From the NCBI GenBank assembly GCA_009703545.1, contig WLFX01000006.1:1-15505 (forward strand): a stretch of DNA of 15,505 bases, in the 5' to 3' direction. This document shows, in pieces, positions 1-6,667 of this stretch. Numbering within the stretch: position 1 is the stretch's first letter; every line of letters starts with the position of its first letter. The translations under genes were made by a program, and so were the position numbers. A model generated the notes under the pieces. That model searched no databases and was not told the DNA's origin. It was given only the letters and a program-made list of their open reading frames with translations. The DNA is from Actinomycetota bacterium. GTDB lineage: Bacteria; Actinomycetota; Actinomycetes; Actinomycetales; Microbacteriaceae.

Positions 1-1
1 C

Positions 2-574
2 CTAGGCCCGCTTGACCCTGCAACTAAAATCCTGGCGGCTTTTTTCCAATCGGTGCAGACGCGTACCGCGGGGTTTAACTCGGTCGACATCGGTGCGATG
101 AATCCCGAAACCTGGTTGGGAATGGACGCGCTCATGTTCATTGGTGCTGGCCCGGCAGGAACGGCGGGTGGAATCAAGGTCACGACGTTCGCCGTCCTTG
201 CGTTCATCGTGTGGACCGAACTGAAGGGCGATTCGGCCGTCAACATCTTTGGAAAGCGCCTCTCTCGATCGGTCCACCGTCAAGCGATCACGATTGCTCT
301 ATTGGCGGTTGCTTACATTGCGTTCTCGACGATTCTGATGCAGTTGACCACGAATGAAAGTACCGATCGGATCATCTTTGAAGTCATCAGTGCGTTTGGA
401 ACGGTGGGTTTGTCCACTGGTATCACCGCAAATCTGTCCGACCCCGCGCTCATCAACCTCATGTTGCTCATGATTGTCGGCCGTCTCGGGCCGCTGACAC
501 TGAGCACCGCTCTCCTCTTGACTCACCGCCCTAAACTGTACGAGTTCCCGAAAGAGAGGCCCATCCTTGGTTAA
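2..574 (+). CDS. trkH: TrkH/KtrB family potassium uptake channel subunit (5' truncated by window)
   Basis: Membrane channel subunit for K+ uptake; only the C-terminal 190 residues are present, the reading frame being open from base 2. Seen: the third selectivity-filter region with TAGFNSVDI just after FQSVQTR, a P-loop segment GPAGTAGGIKV, the fourth filter AFGTVGLSTG and a following GRLGPLTL stretch, all hallmarks of the TrkH/KtrB superfamily. Hydrophobic segments alternate with these filters as expected. The stop overlaps the start of the downstream RCK gene by 8 bases, so the pair is translationally coupled. The single-RCK partner (226 aa) favours a Ktr-type over an E. coli Trk-type system. 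An in-frame GTG at 53 is internal to the conserved region and is not the start. Confidence 0.93.
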   Translation, partial: LGPLDPATKILAAFFQSVQTRTAGFNSVDIGAMNPETWLGMDALMFIGAGPAGTAGGIKVTTFAVLAFIVWTELKGDSAVNIFGKRLSRSVHRQAITIALLAVAYIAFSTILMQLTTNESTDRIIFEVISAFGTVGLSTGITANLSDPALINLMLLMIVGRLGPLTLSTALLLTHRPKLYEFPKERPILG

Positions 575-1247
575 GCGCATAACTACTGGTCCGCGAAAAA
601 ACGTCCGCAACGTCGCCGTCTTTGGGCTCGGCCGTTTTGGAAGTGCACTCGCGGTTGAACTTGTCGAGATCGGAATTGAGGTGCTGGGGATAGAGACCGA
701 CGAGGATCGCGTCCAGCGTCATAACGGATTGTTGACGAAGGTCGTCCGCGTTGACCCCGGGGTCAACGAAGCACTGGAACAACTGAATGTTAAGGAATAC
801 GACGTGTGTGTCATTGCGATCGGCTCCGACATTCTCGCGAGTATCTTGACCGCCGCTTACCTCACCAAAATCGGTGTCAAAGAGATTTGGGCAAAAGCCA
901 CGTCACGCGAACACGGCGAAATCTTGGAGCAGGTGGGTGTTCACCACGTGGTCTACCCTGAAAATGACATGGGTCGCCGCGTCGCCCATCAAGTTAAGGG
1001 ATCGACGGACTTCATCGAAGTCGATGAGACCTACGCCATCATCAAAACAACGGCAAACCAACACATCATCGGAACCCGCCTCGGGGATTCCGAAATTCGG
1101 AAAAATTACGGCGTGACGGTCATGGCGGTCAAGAGGGGCAAAGGAAACTGGGTCAACGCCGATAGTGACACTATCGTCGCTGAATTCGACGAAGTCTTGG
1201 TGGCGGGCCCGACCAAGCAAGCGGAACAGTTCGGTCTGCTCAACTAA
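567..1247 (+). CDS. trkA: TrkA/KtrA family potassium channel regulatory subunit (RCK_N + RCK_C)
   Basis: Cytoplasmic nucleotide-binding ring subunit that gates the adjacent K+ channel. The 226-residue protein has a Rossmann-type RCK_N domain with GLGRFG at residues 20-25 and an acidic residue (E43) at the end of the second beta strand that normally contacts the nucleotide ribose, followed by a RCK_C domain from about residue 145. Its length matches single-RCK KtrA/KtrC rather than the duplicated E. coli TrkA. The start is TTG at 567: AGAGAGG lies at about 553-559 with a 7-base gap, and no better start precedes the conserved NVAVFGLG segment. It overlaps the channel gene by 8 bases and ends in tandem stops (TAATAA). 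Confidence 0.93.
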   Translation: MVKRITTGPRKNVRNVAVFGLGRFGSALAVELVEIGIEVLGIETDEDRVQRHNGLLTKVVRVDPGVNEALEQLNVKEYDVCVIAIGSDILASILTAAYLTKIGVKEIWAKATSREHGEILEQVGVHHVVYPENDMGRRVAHQVKGSTDFIEVDETYAIIKTTANQHIIGTRLGDSEIRKNYGVTVMAVKRGKGNWVNADSDTIVAEFDEVLVAGPTKQAEQFGLLN

Positions 1248-1261
1248 TAACGCCCATCAAC

Positions 1262-1266
1262 AGGAG
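1262..1266 (+). promoter_or_regulatory. Shine-Dalgarno AGGAG that fixes the M13 peptidase start
   Basis: AGGAG sits 5 bases before ATG 1272. An alternative GTG at 1266 would overlap this site, so ATG 1272 is preferred. Confidence 0.75.
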
Positions 1267-1271
1267 TGGCC

Positions 1272-3221
1272 ATGACACCGTCTGGAATTGAAATCGACGA
1301 ACGCGACGATGCGATTCGTCCCGCCGATGATTTATACCGCCACATTAACGAGCGCTGGATTGAGAGGACGCCAATCCCCGAGGATCGCGCCCGGTACGGG
1401 TCGTTCCACGTTCTTGCCGAAGAGGCCGAAAAGGCCGTCCGCGAGATTATCGAGGAGTGTCAGTCGGCGGCTGATGGCACAGAGGCCCGCAAGGTTGGCG
1501 ACCTCTATACGAGTTTCATGAATGTTGACGCGGTGAACGCACTCGGCGCTTCACCCTTGAAGCCCCTCCTGCGCCGAATCGAGGGCGTGGAAGGCCTGGC
1601 CGAGTTCATGTCAGCGCTGGGTGAATTCGAGCGAGACGGTATCGGCTCGTTCGTGTCGATGTGGGTCGACAACGATCCAGGCGACCCAGAGCGTTACCTC
1701 GTCTTCGTCGAACAGAGTGGAATTGGCCTGCCTGACGAATCGTATTTCCGCGATGAGACCTTCGCGTCGATTCGAGAGGCGTACCGAGGGCACCTCGAAA
1801 GAATGTTTGCGATTTCTGGCTTTTCTGATGCCGCAGACCGTGCGGCGCGTGTCTATTCAATCGAAGAGAAGTTTGCGGCCGTCCACTGGGACAACGTGAA
1901 GACGCGCGACACCCATGCGACCTACAATCTCGTGGGATGGGACGAGTTCGCCACGTCGCTTGGCCCGATCGCCGCGCCGTGGCGCGATGCACTTGGTGTA
2001 GCGGACGGCGTCTTTAACGAAGTTGTCGTTCGGGAGCCATCGTTCATTGAAGGCGCCCGCGCGATCCTCGAATCCTCCGAACTCGAGTCACTGACCGACT
2101 GGTTGCGCTGGCAAGTCATCCACGGGCTCGCTCCCTACCTGTCGACCGAATTCGTCGACGAGAACTTTGCGTTCTATGGAACGACCCTGTCGGGAACTCC
2201 CCAACTGCGCGACCGCTGGAAGCGAGGAGTCGGTTTTGTCGAGGGCGGGCTTGGCGAAGCGGTGGGAAAACTCTATGTTGAGCGACACTTCCCGCCGTCG
2301 GCGAAGACCCAGATGGACCTGCTCATCGCGAACCTCATTGAGGCCTATCGCGAGTCGATTTCGAACCTGGAATGGATGAGTAACGAGACGAAGACGCGCG
2401 CGCTCGAAAAGCTTGATAAATTCACGCCCAAGATTGGCTATCCGGTTCGTTGGCGCGATTATTCGCCGGTTCACGTGACGGTTGACGACCTCGTGGGAAA
2501 CATGTTCGCCATTGCGCGATTCGATTTCGCGCGCGAATTGGGCAAGATTGGAAAGCCACTCGATCGTGACGAATGGTTCATGTTGCCCCAAACGGTGAAC
2601 GCGTATTACAACCCCGGCTTCAACGAAATCGTGTTTCCCGCCGCAATTCTCCAGTATCCGTTCTTTGTCGCTGAGCGCGACGCTGCAGCGAACTATGGTG
2701 CAATCGGTGCCGTCATCGGTCACGAGCTCGGGCACGGTTTTGATGACCAGGGAAGTGAGTTTGACGGTGATGGGCGCTTGTCAAATTGGTGGAGTGATGT
2801 CGACCGCGAGCGATTCACGGAACGCACCAAGGCGCTAATTGACCAGTACAACGCGCTGGAACCTCGAGCGCTTCCGGGTCACACGGTCAACGGTGAATTG
2901 ACAATCGGCGAAAACATCGGTGACCTCGGCGGGCTGGGCATCGCGTGGAAAGCCTACGTGCTGTCATTGAACGGAGGCGAGCCCCCAGTCGTCGACGGGA
3001 TGACGGGTGCGGAAAGATTTTTCCTGTCATGGGCTCAGGCGTGGCGGCAATCCGCACGTGACGAAGAAGCACTCAGGCTTCTCGCGATTGATCCACACTC
3101 TCCGCCCGAGTTTCGGTGCAACCAGATTGTCAGAAACTTAGACGTTTTCCACGAAACATTCGGTGTTACGTCAGGCGATCCGATGTGGCTCGACCCGGCC
3201 GAGCGCGTGACGATTTGGTAA
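1272..3221 (+). CDS. pepO: M13 family zinc metallopeptidase (neprilysin/PepO/Zmp1-like)
   Basis: Zinc-dependent oligopeptidase of family M13, 649 aa. Seen: the zinc motif HELGH (H484, E485, H488), the third ligand motif ENIGDLGG with E547 and D551, the upstream NPGFNEIVFPAAILQ substrate-binding segment, and DPHSPPEFR with H609 and R615, which match the catalytic His and the C-terminus-binding Arg of neprilysin in spacing. The chain ends in Trp, as is common in the family. There is no N-terminal signal or membrane anchor, so it is probably cytosolic, or exported without a classical signal as proposed for mycobacterial Zmp1; that is inference. It begins 24 bases after trkA on the same strand and may be co-transcribed with the K+ genes, although a functional link is unknown. 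Confidence 0.95.
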   Translation: MTPSGIEIDERDDAIRPADDLYRHINERWIERTPIPEDRARYGSFHVLAEEAEKAVREIIEECQSAADGTEARKVGDLYTSFMNVDAVNALGASPLKPLLRRIEGVEGLAEFMSALGEFERDGIGSFVSMWVDNDPGDPERYLVFVEQSGIGLPDESYFRDETFASIREAYRGHLERMFAISGFSDAADRAARVYSIEEKFAAVHWDNVKTRDTHATYNLVGWDEFATSLGPIAAPWRDALGVADGVFNEVVVREPSFIEGARAILESSELESLTDWLRWQVIHGLAPYLSTEFVDENFAFYGTTLSGTPQLRDRWKRGVGFVEGGLGEAVGKLYVERHFPPSAKTQMDLLIANLIEAYRESISNLEWMSNETKTRALEKLDKFTPKIGYPVRWRDYSPVHVTVDDLVGNMFAIARFDFARELGKIGKPLDRDEWFMLPQTVNAYYNPGFNEIVFPAAILQYPFFVAERDAAANYGAIGAVIGHELGHGFDDQGSEFDGDGRLSNWWSDVDRERFTERTKALIDQYNALEPRALPGHTVNGELTIGENIGDLGGLGIAWKAYVLSLNGGEPPVVDGMTGAERFFLSWAQAWRQSARDEEALRLLAIDPHSPPEFRCNQIVRNLDVFHETFGVTSGDPMWLDPAERVTIW

Positions 3222-3262
3222 CACACCCGCCGCCTACCAAATAAAACTTGCTCAATCGGTTT

Positions 3263-3288
3263 TTGCCGTCGCTAATCAGGGTTAGGCT
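3263..3288 (+). promoter_or_regulatory. Candidate promoter for the ytxH-like operon
   Basis: A TAGGCT -10-like hexamer at 3283-3288 fits the actinobacterial TAnnnT pattern. The only -35-like match, TTGCCG at 3263-3268, is 14 bases away, which is short. It lies in the 100-base gap after the M13 peptidase, the only gap in this part of the plus strand, so a promoter is expected here. The predicted transcript would have a leader of about 27 bases containing the GGGGG ribosome site. Confidence 0.4.
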
Positions 3289-3321
3289 ATGTAATCTCAA
3301 TGGCATACAAGGGGGTTTACA

Positions 3322-3666
3322 GTGCGTGGGAAAATTCTTTTGGTACTCGGTCTCGGTATTGGCTATGTCCTCGGCACTCGCGATGGACGTGCTCGCTACA
3401 ATCAGATGAAGAACGCAGCACTCAAGGTGTGGAACGACCCGCGAGTGCAGGAACAGATTTCCGCCGCGACAGAATTTGTCAAGGAGAACGCGCCCGAAGT
3501 TGCGTCCGCTGTTTCGGTAAACGTGAAAAAAATCGCCGAGCGCGTCGAGGCAGCCCGATCGGTCAAATCGCCACCTAAACGCGCAACCCCGGCGCGAAAG
3601 CCGGCGGCTACGTCAGCGTCACGGAAGACGACTCCGTCTTCACCCACCTCTAAACCGAAGAAGTAA
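3322..3666 (+). CDS. YtxH-like small membrane protein, function unknown
   Basis: A 114-residue protein with one N-terminal hydrophobic helix (about residues 5-18, ending in GYVLGTRDGRARY), an amphipathic middle (residues 25-80) and a Lys/Pro/Ser/Ala-rich disordered basic tail. The N-terminus MRGKILLVLGLGIGYVLGTR resembles actinobacterial YtxH-domain proteins. The start is GTG at 3322 with a GGGGG run at 3311-3315, a 6-base gap. It is followed 6 bases later by a Holin-X protein, then DUF3618 and hemD, all on the same strand. The biochemical role is unknown; the shape suggests a membrane-anchored cytoplasmic protein, and the basic tail could contact nucleic acid or anionic lipid, which is speculation. 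Confidence 0.8.
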   Translation: MRGKILLVLGLGIGYVLGTRDGRARYNQMKNAALKVWNDPRVQEQISAATEFVKENAPEVASAVSVNVKKIAERVEAARSVKSPPKRATPARKPAATSASRKTTPSSPTSKPKK

Positions 3667-3672
3667 ACGCTT

Positions 3673-4071
3673 ATGGCGAAAGACGCGAAAACGCGTGGTT
3701 TTTTTCGGTTGCTGGCTGATTTGCCGCGCGAGCTCAGTGACCTGGTTCGTGCTGAAATTCGCTTGCTTCAATCCGAATTTGCGGGAAAGTTGCGTGCCGC
3801 CGGTATTGGCATTGGCTGGGTGACGCTGGGTGTGACGCTGGTATCAATGTTCATGACGATGCTCGTTGTCGCCCTCATTCTCGGTTTGGCCGAGTTCATG
3901 CCGGCATGGGTAGCTGCGCTCACTGTTGCTGCTGCCGCGTTGGTCGGCGGCATCGCATTCATCGCGCTGGGTGTCGCGTCGATTCGCAAAGGTTTTTCTC
4001 CGTTCGAATCGGTCGACCAAATTGCGAAGGATTTCCGAAACGTGGGGAAGGGGACTCCCGATGGCAAATGA
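3673..4071 (+). CDS. Putative actinobacterial Holin-X / phage holin superfamily III protein (DUF1469-like)
   Basis: A 132-residue membrane protein with a cytosolic N-terminal amphipathic segment carrying DLPRELSDLVRAEIRLLQSE (residues 16-35), two long hydrophobic segments (about 43-71 and 78-103) and a short charged tail. The pattern LVRAEIRLLQSEFAGKL is typical of PF07332 proteins. Despite the family name there is no phage gene nearby, and chromosomal members are common in actinobacteria, so a lysis function is not supported. It lies 6 bases after the YtxH-like gene and overlaps the DUF3618 gene by 11 bases. No strong ribosome site precedes ATG 3673, which suggests translational coupling. 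Confidence 0.85.
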   Translation: MAKDAKTRGFFRLLADLPRELSDLVRAEIRLLQSEFAGKLRAAGIGIGWVTLGVTLVSMFMTMLVVALILGLAEFMPAWVAALTVAAAALVGGIAFIALGVASIRKGFSPFESVDQIAKDFRNVGKGTPDGK

Positions 4072-4294
4072 GCGTCAGAAAATCGCCGCCGACATCGAAG
4101 CGCGACGCAAACAATTCCAGAAGTCTGTTGCCGAACTCGAGAACAAACTTGACCTGTCGCGACAACGCAAAATTGTGAGCGAACGTGTCGCGGGTTCTTT
4201 TCAGGCAAACCCCGTGCCATGGTTGGTCGGTGCAGGAATCCTCGGAGTCATTGTCGTCAGTTCAATCGCATGGGCGGTATTTGGGGATGACTGA
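4061..4294 (+). CDS. DUF3618 domain membrane protein
   Basis: A 77-residue protein: a charged helical region with DIEARRKQFQKSVAELENKL (residues 11-30), as in DUF3618, and one C-terminal transmembrane helix (about 53-74). The start is ATG 4061, supported by GAAGGGGA at 4047-4054 with a 6-base gap; the same frame is open further upstream, but that part is the out-of-frame reading of the Holin-X gene. It overlaps Holin-X by 11 bases and hemD by 8. Actinobacteria often carry DUF3618 beside YtxH/Holin-X proteins; the function is unknown. Confidence 0.85.
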   Translation: MANERQKIAADIEARRKQFQKSVAELENKLDLSRQRKIVSERVAGSFQANPVPWLVGAGILGVIVVSSIAWAVFGDD

Positions 4295-5084
4295 TTTTGC
4301 AATTCGCGAGGTGAGCCCAACGGCAAGCATCCCGGTGATTCGCCGACTCGGCGACCAGACGGTGCTGATTCCGCGCGGTGGACGATTCGCAGAGGACATC
4401 ACAAACCTCCTCACGACGCTTGGTGCGCGAACGGTCGTTGCTCCTGTCGTCAACTTTGCCTCTGCGGATGACGCCAGCGCTCTTGAAACGGAATTTGACG
4501 CTCTCGCTGCGGGATCGTACGACTGGATCGTCTTGACTAGCGCAACGACCGTTGACGTCCTACAACACCACAAGGTCGAAATACCCGAGAGCACTCGTGT
4601 GGCCGCTATTGGTGAAACTACGGCCCAAGCGCTGTCGTTTGCGAATATTCGAGTAGATTTTGTTCCCCCAACCGATAATTCGCCTCGCGGGTTCATCAAC
4701 GCCCTACCCACAGGCTTTATCGAATCCACGATTCTTGTTCCGCATTCGGAAACATCGGAACCCATTCTCGCTGAGGGATTTGATGAACGCGGAATCAATG
4801 CGACCTTTGTGTCTGCGTACCGAACAGTCGGAGTCCCGGTCTCGGCAGACGTGCGCACTCGAGTTCATTCGGGGGATATCACCGCAATCCTCGTCAGTTC
4901 GGGGAGTGTCGCGCGACAACTTGCCGAGCAACTCAGTCCGATACCGGAATCAACTGCCGTCATTTGTATCGGCCCCCGCACGGCGTTTGACGCGCAGCAG
5001 GCAGGTTTGGCAGTGTCACACACAGCGGCGGAACGCAGCAACGAGGCGCTCATTGACGCGTTGTTGGAATTTAGAGACGCCTAA
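4287..5084 (+). CDS. hemD: Uroporphyrinogen-III synthase
   Basis: Cyclises hydroxymethylbilane to uroporphyrinogen III, the branch point for haem and corrinoids. The 265 residues show the bilobed HemD pattern: first strand TVLIPRGG (25-32), DWIVLTSATTVDVL (79-92), AAIGETTAQAL (106-116), a second lobe with ILVPHSE (149-155), AYRTVGVP (178-185), TAILVSSGSVARQL (199-212) and ICIGPRTAFDAQQAGL (226-241). The start ATG 4287 overlaps the DUF3618 end by 8 bases and lacks an obvious ribosome site, so reinitiation is likely; GTG 4311 is a possible shorter start. No other haem gene is in the window. Its stop interlocks with that of pfkA on the opposite strand. Confidence 0.88.
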   Translation: MTDFAIREVSPTASIPVIRRLGDQTVLIPRGGRFAEDITNLLTTLGARTVVAPVVNFASADDASALETEFDALAAGSYDWIVLTSATTVDVLQHHKVEIPESTRVAAIGETTAQALSFANIRVDFVPPTDNSPRGFINALPTGFIESTILVPHSETSEPILAEGFDERGINATFVSAYRTVGVPVSADVRTRVHSGDITAILVSSGSVARQLAEQLSPIPESTAVICIGPRTAFDAQQAGLAVSHTAAERSNEALIDALLEFRDA

Positions 5085-6106
5085 CCAAACAACAGTGCGG
5101 CCTCCGACCAACGAGCGTCAGGGACAGTTTTGAGTTGGCCGAGTGCTGATTCGAAGGTAGTGGTCACAATGTCGGTCCCACGAAGGGCCACCAGCGCTCC
5201 CCAGCCGCCCTCGGAGATCACGCGGACTGCATTCATTCCAAAGCGGGTGGCGAGAACTCTGTCGAACGCCGACGGAGTCCCACCGCGTTGGATATGACCG
5301 AGCGTCGTTGCACGAGTCTCGATGCCTGTCGCCTCTTCGATAAGCGGAGCGAGCATTTCGCCGATTCCGCCAAGTCGAGGTCGACCGAACGCATCGAGCC
5401 CCCGCTCGCTGTGTGCGTCGTCCATCGTGTCCAATAAGAACCCTTCCGCAACGCACACGAGTGGTGCTCGACCGCGCTCGTAGGCGGATTTGACCCAACC
5501 AACAATTTCGTCCAGAGACGTTTTGCGCTCGGGAATCAGGATTGCGTGGGCACCCGCCGCCATTCCCGAATGAAGAGCGATCCAACCCACGTGACGCCCC
5601 ATGACTTCCGCGACCATGCATCGGTGGTGAGAGTCACCGGTCGTACGAAGGCGATCCATGGAGTCGGTGGCAATGTTCACCGCTGTATCAAAACCGAATG
5701 TGTAATCGGTGGCAGAAAGATCGTTGTCGACTGTCTTGGGGACACCAACAATTTTTATGCCTGCCTCGGACAGTCGATTCGCCGCCGCGAGAGTTCCCTC
5801 ACCGCCGATGACCAACAAACCATCCATGCCAGCGTCTGCCATGACCTGATTGATGCGGTCGATACCGCCATTGTCTTCGAATGGATTCGTTCGAGACGAA
5901 CCGAGTATCGTCCCGCCCAACTTGCCGATGCCCTTGACATCCGCGCGTTCAAGTTTTTGAAAGTCGGCGTTGACCAGTCCGCGCCACCCGTCTCTGATGC
6001 CAATGAAGGACATTCCGTAATGACGTTCACCGTTGAGTACAGCGCCACGGATGACGGCGTTGAGACCAGGGGCGTCGCCGCCTGAAGTGAGGACTCCGAT
6101 TCGCAT
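5081..6106 (-). CDS. pfkA: 6-phosphofructokinase (group III type, probably ATP-dependent)
   Basis: Glycolytic enzyme phosphorylating fructose 6-phosphate; 341 aa. Seen: N-terminal GVLTSGGDAPGLNAVIRG (4-21), GGEG at 101-104, PKTVDNDL (123-130) with the catalytic Asp at 127, MVAEVMGRHVGWIA (164-177) and LGHIQRGGTPSAFDR (269-283). The Gly at 104 is the residue seen in ATP-using enzymes (PPi enzymes carry Asp there), while Lys124 is found in PPi enzymes and also in some group III ATP enzymes; ATP is therefore favoured but not certain. The start ATG is fixed by the conserved N-terminus. No clear ribosome site precedes it. It lies 52 bases downstream of the Lrp gene on the same strand and ends in a 4-base tail-to-tail overlap with hemD. 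Confidence 0.95.
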   Translation of the reverse strand: MRIGVLTSGGDAPGLNAVIRGAVLNGERHYGMSFIGIRDGWRGLVNADFQKLERADVKGIGKLGGTILGSSRTNPFEDNGGIDRINQVMADAGMDGLLVIGGEGTLAAANRLSEAGIKIVGVPKTVDNDLSATDYTFGFDTAVNIATDSMDRLRTTGDSHHRCMVAEVMGRHVGWIALHSGMAAGAHAILIPERKTSLDEIVGWVKSAYERGRAPLVCVAEGFLLDTMDDAHSERGLDAFGRPRLGGIGEMLAPLIEEATGIETRATTLGHIQRGGTPSAFDRVLATRFGMNAVRVISEGGWGALVALRGTDIVTTTFESALGQLKTVPDARWSEAALLFG

Positions 6107-6158
6107 GTGTCCATTCTCGCGTCACTAACCCTGCGGAGAGCACATGTCAGAACATTTT

Positions 6159-6596
6159 TCAGAGAATTCGACGATGAACGAGTCGGGACAACATGATGGA
6201 CGAACGTGTGTGGTCGACATTCGGAGCATTGCGAACCTTTTCGAGCGCTGCCTCCAATGCCGGAATTGACGAGGCGCGCATGTGCACAATCGCGTCGGCC
6301 TGACCGGAGACTGTTCCCGCATAGACCACCTCGGGAACGCCGTGGAGGAGTTTCCGAAGATCATCGGGCGAAACCGTCCCGCGACAATACAGTTCAACGT
6401 AGGCCTCGACGCCGATGCCTTCAGCGGCCGGGTCTACGTTGACGGTGAAACCGCGGATGGCCCCTGAGTCAACGAGACGGTCGACGCGTCGTTTCACCGC
6501 GCTTGCTGACAGTCCCACAACATCGCCGATTTCGGCGTATCCAGCGCGCGCATTCTCGCGGAGTTGTTCGATAATTCGCTTGTCAGTTGCGTCCAC
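6159..6596 (-). CDS. Lrp/AsnC family transcriptional regulator
   Basis: A 145-residue regulator with an AsnC-type winged helix-turn-helix (about residues 2-60: DATDKRIIEQLRENAR, then GLSASAVKRRVDRLVDSGAIRGF) and a RAM/ligand-binding alpha-beta domain (about 65-140, with VSGQADAIVHM). Family members form dimers or octamers and sense amino acids or related metabolites; the ligand cannot be read from sequence. The start is GTG 6596 with no ribosome site; a -10 hexamer ends exactly 6 bases upstream, so the mRNA is probably leaderless. It lies between the MFS exporter and pfkA on the same strand. Confidence 0.92.
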   Translation of the reverse strand: MDATDKRIIEQLRENARAGYAEIGDVVGLSASAVKRRVDRLVDSGAIRGFTVNVDPAAEGIGVEAYVELYCRGTVSPDDLRKLLHGVPEVVYAGTVSGQADAIVHMRASSIPALEAALEKVRNAPNVDHTRSSIMLSRLVHRRIL

Positions 6597-6631
6597 GCCG
6601 CTATTCTAGGCGGTTTGGTGCGCGAGTTCAG
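6597..6631 (-). promoter_or_regulatory. Leaderless promoter of the Lrp/AsnC gene
   Basis: On the minus strand TAGAAT (6608-6603) is a near-consensus -10. It is 6 bases from the GTG, which places +1 on the start codon. CTGAAC (6631-6626), sharing TGA with the -35 consensus, is 17 bases upstream. A short inverted repeat CCGC-8-GCGG (6598-6613) straddles the -10 and could serve autoregulation, but it is weak. Confidence 0.6.
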
Positions 6632-6646
6632 GTTATTTGGCGGGTT

Positions 6647-6667
6647 TAGCGCGCTAGGGCCCGCGCT
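6647..6667 (-). repeat. GC-rich palindromes at the MFS stop codon
   Basis: TAGCGCGCTA (6647-6656) is a perfect palindrome that includes the MFS stop codon. An alternative stem pairs AGCGCG (6648-6653) with CGCGCT (6662-6667) around an 8-base loop. No T-tract follows on the minus strand, so termination is only a weak possibility. Confidence 0.35.

Noticed and set aside
1266..1271. GTG 1266 as start of the M13 peptidase
   Set aside because: The codon lies within the AGGAG ribosome site; ATG 1272 has the correct 5-base spacing.
2088..2735. A 215-residue minus-strand open frame
   Set aside because: Entirely antisense to the well-supported M13 peptidase, including its zinc-site region; no family motif.
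3926..4060. Upstream extension of the DUF3618 frame
   Set aside because: It is the alternate frame of the Holin-X coding region; a strong ribosome site supports ATG 4061.
3673..4071. Prophage or lysis cassette, because of the holin family name
   Set aside because: No endolysin, structural or integrase gene is nearby; chromosomal Holin-X proteins are common in actinobacteria.
4185..4286. Upstream extension of hemD from GTG 4185
   Set aside because: It overlaps the DUF3618 transmembrane coding region in another frame and adds sequence not typical of HemD.
5057..5094. Bidirectional terminator at the hemD/pfkA junction (TTGTTGG with CCAAACAA)
   Set aside because: The stem has a bulge, a 17-base loop, low GC and no T-tract on either strand.
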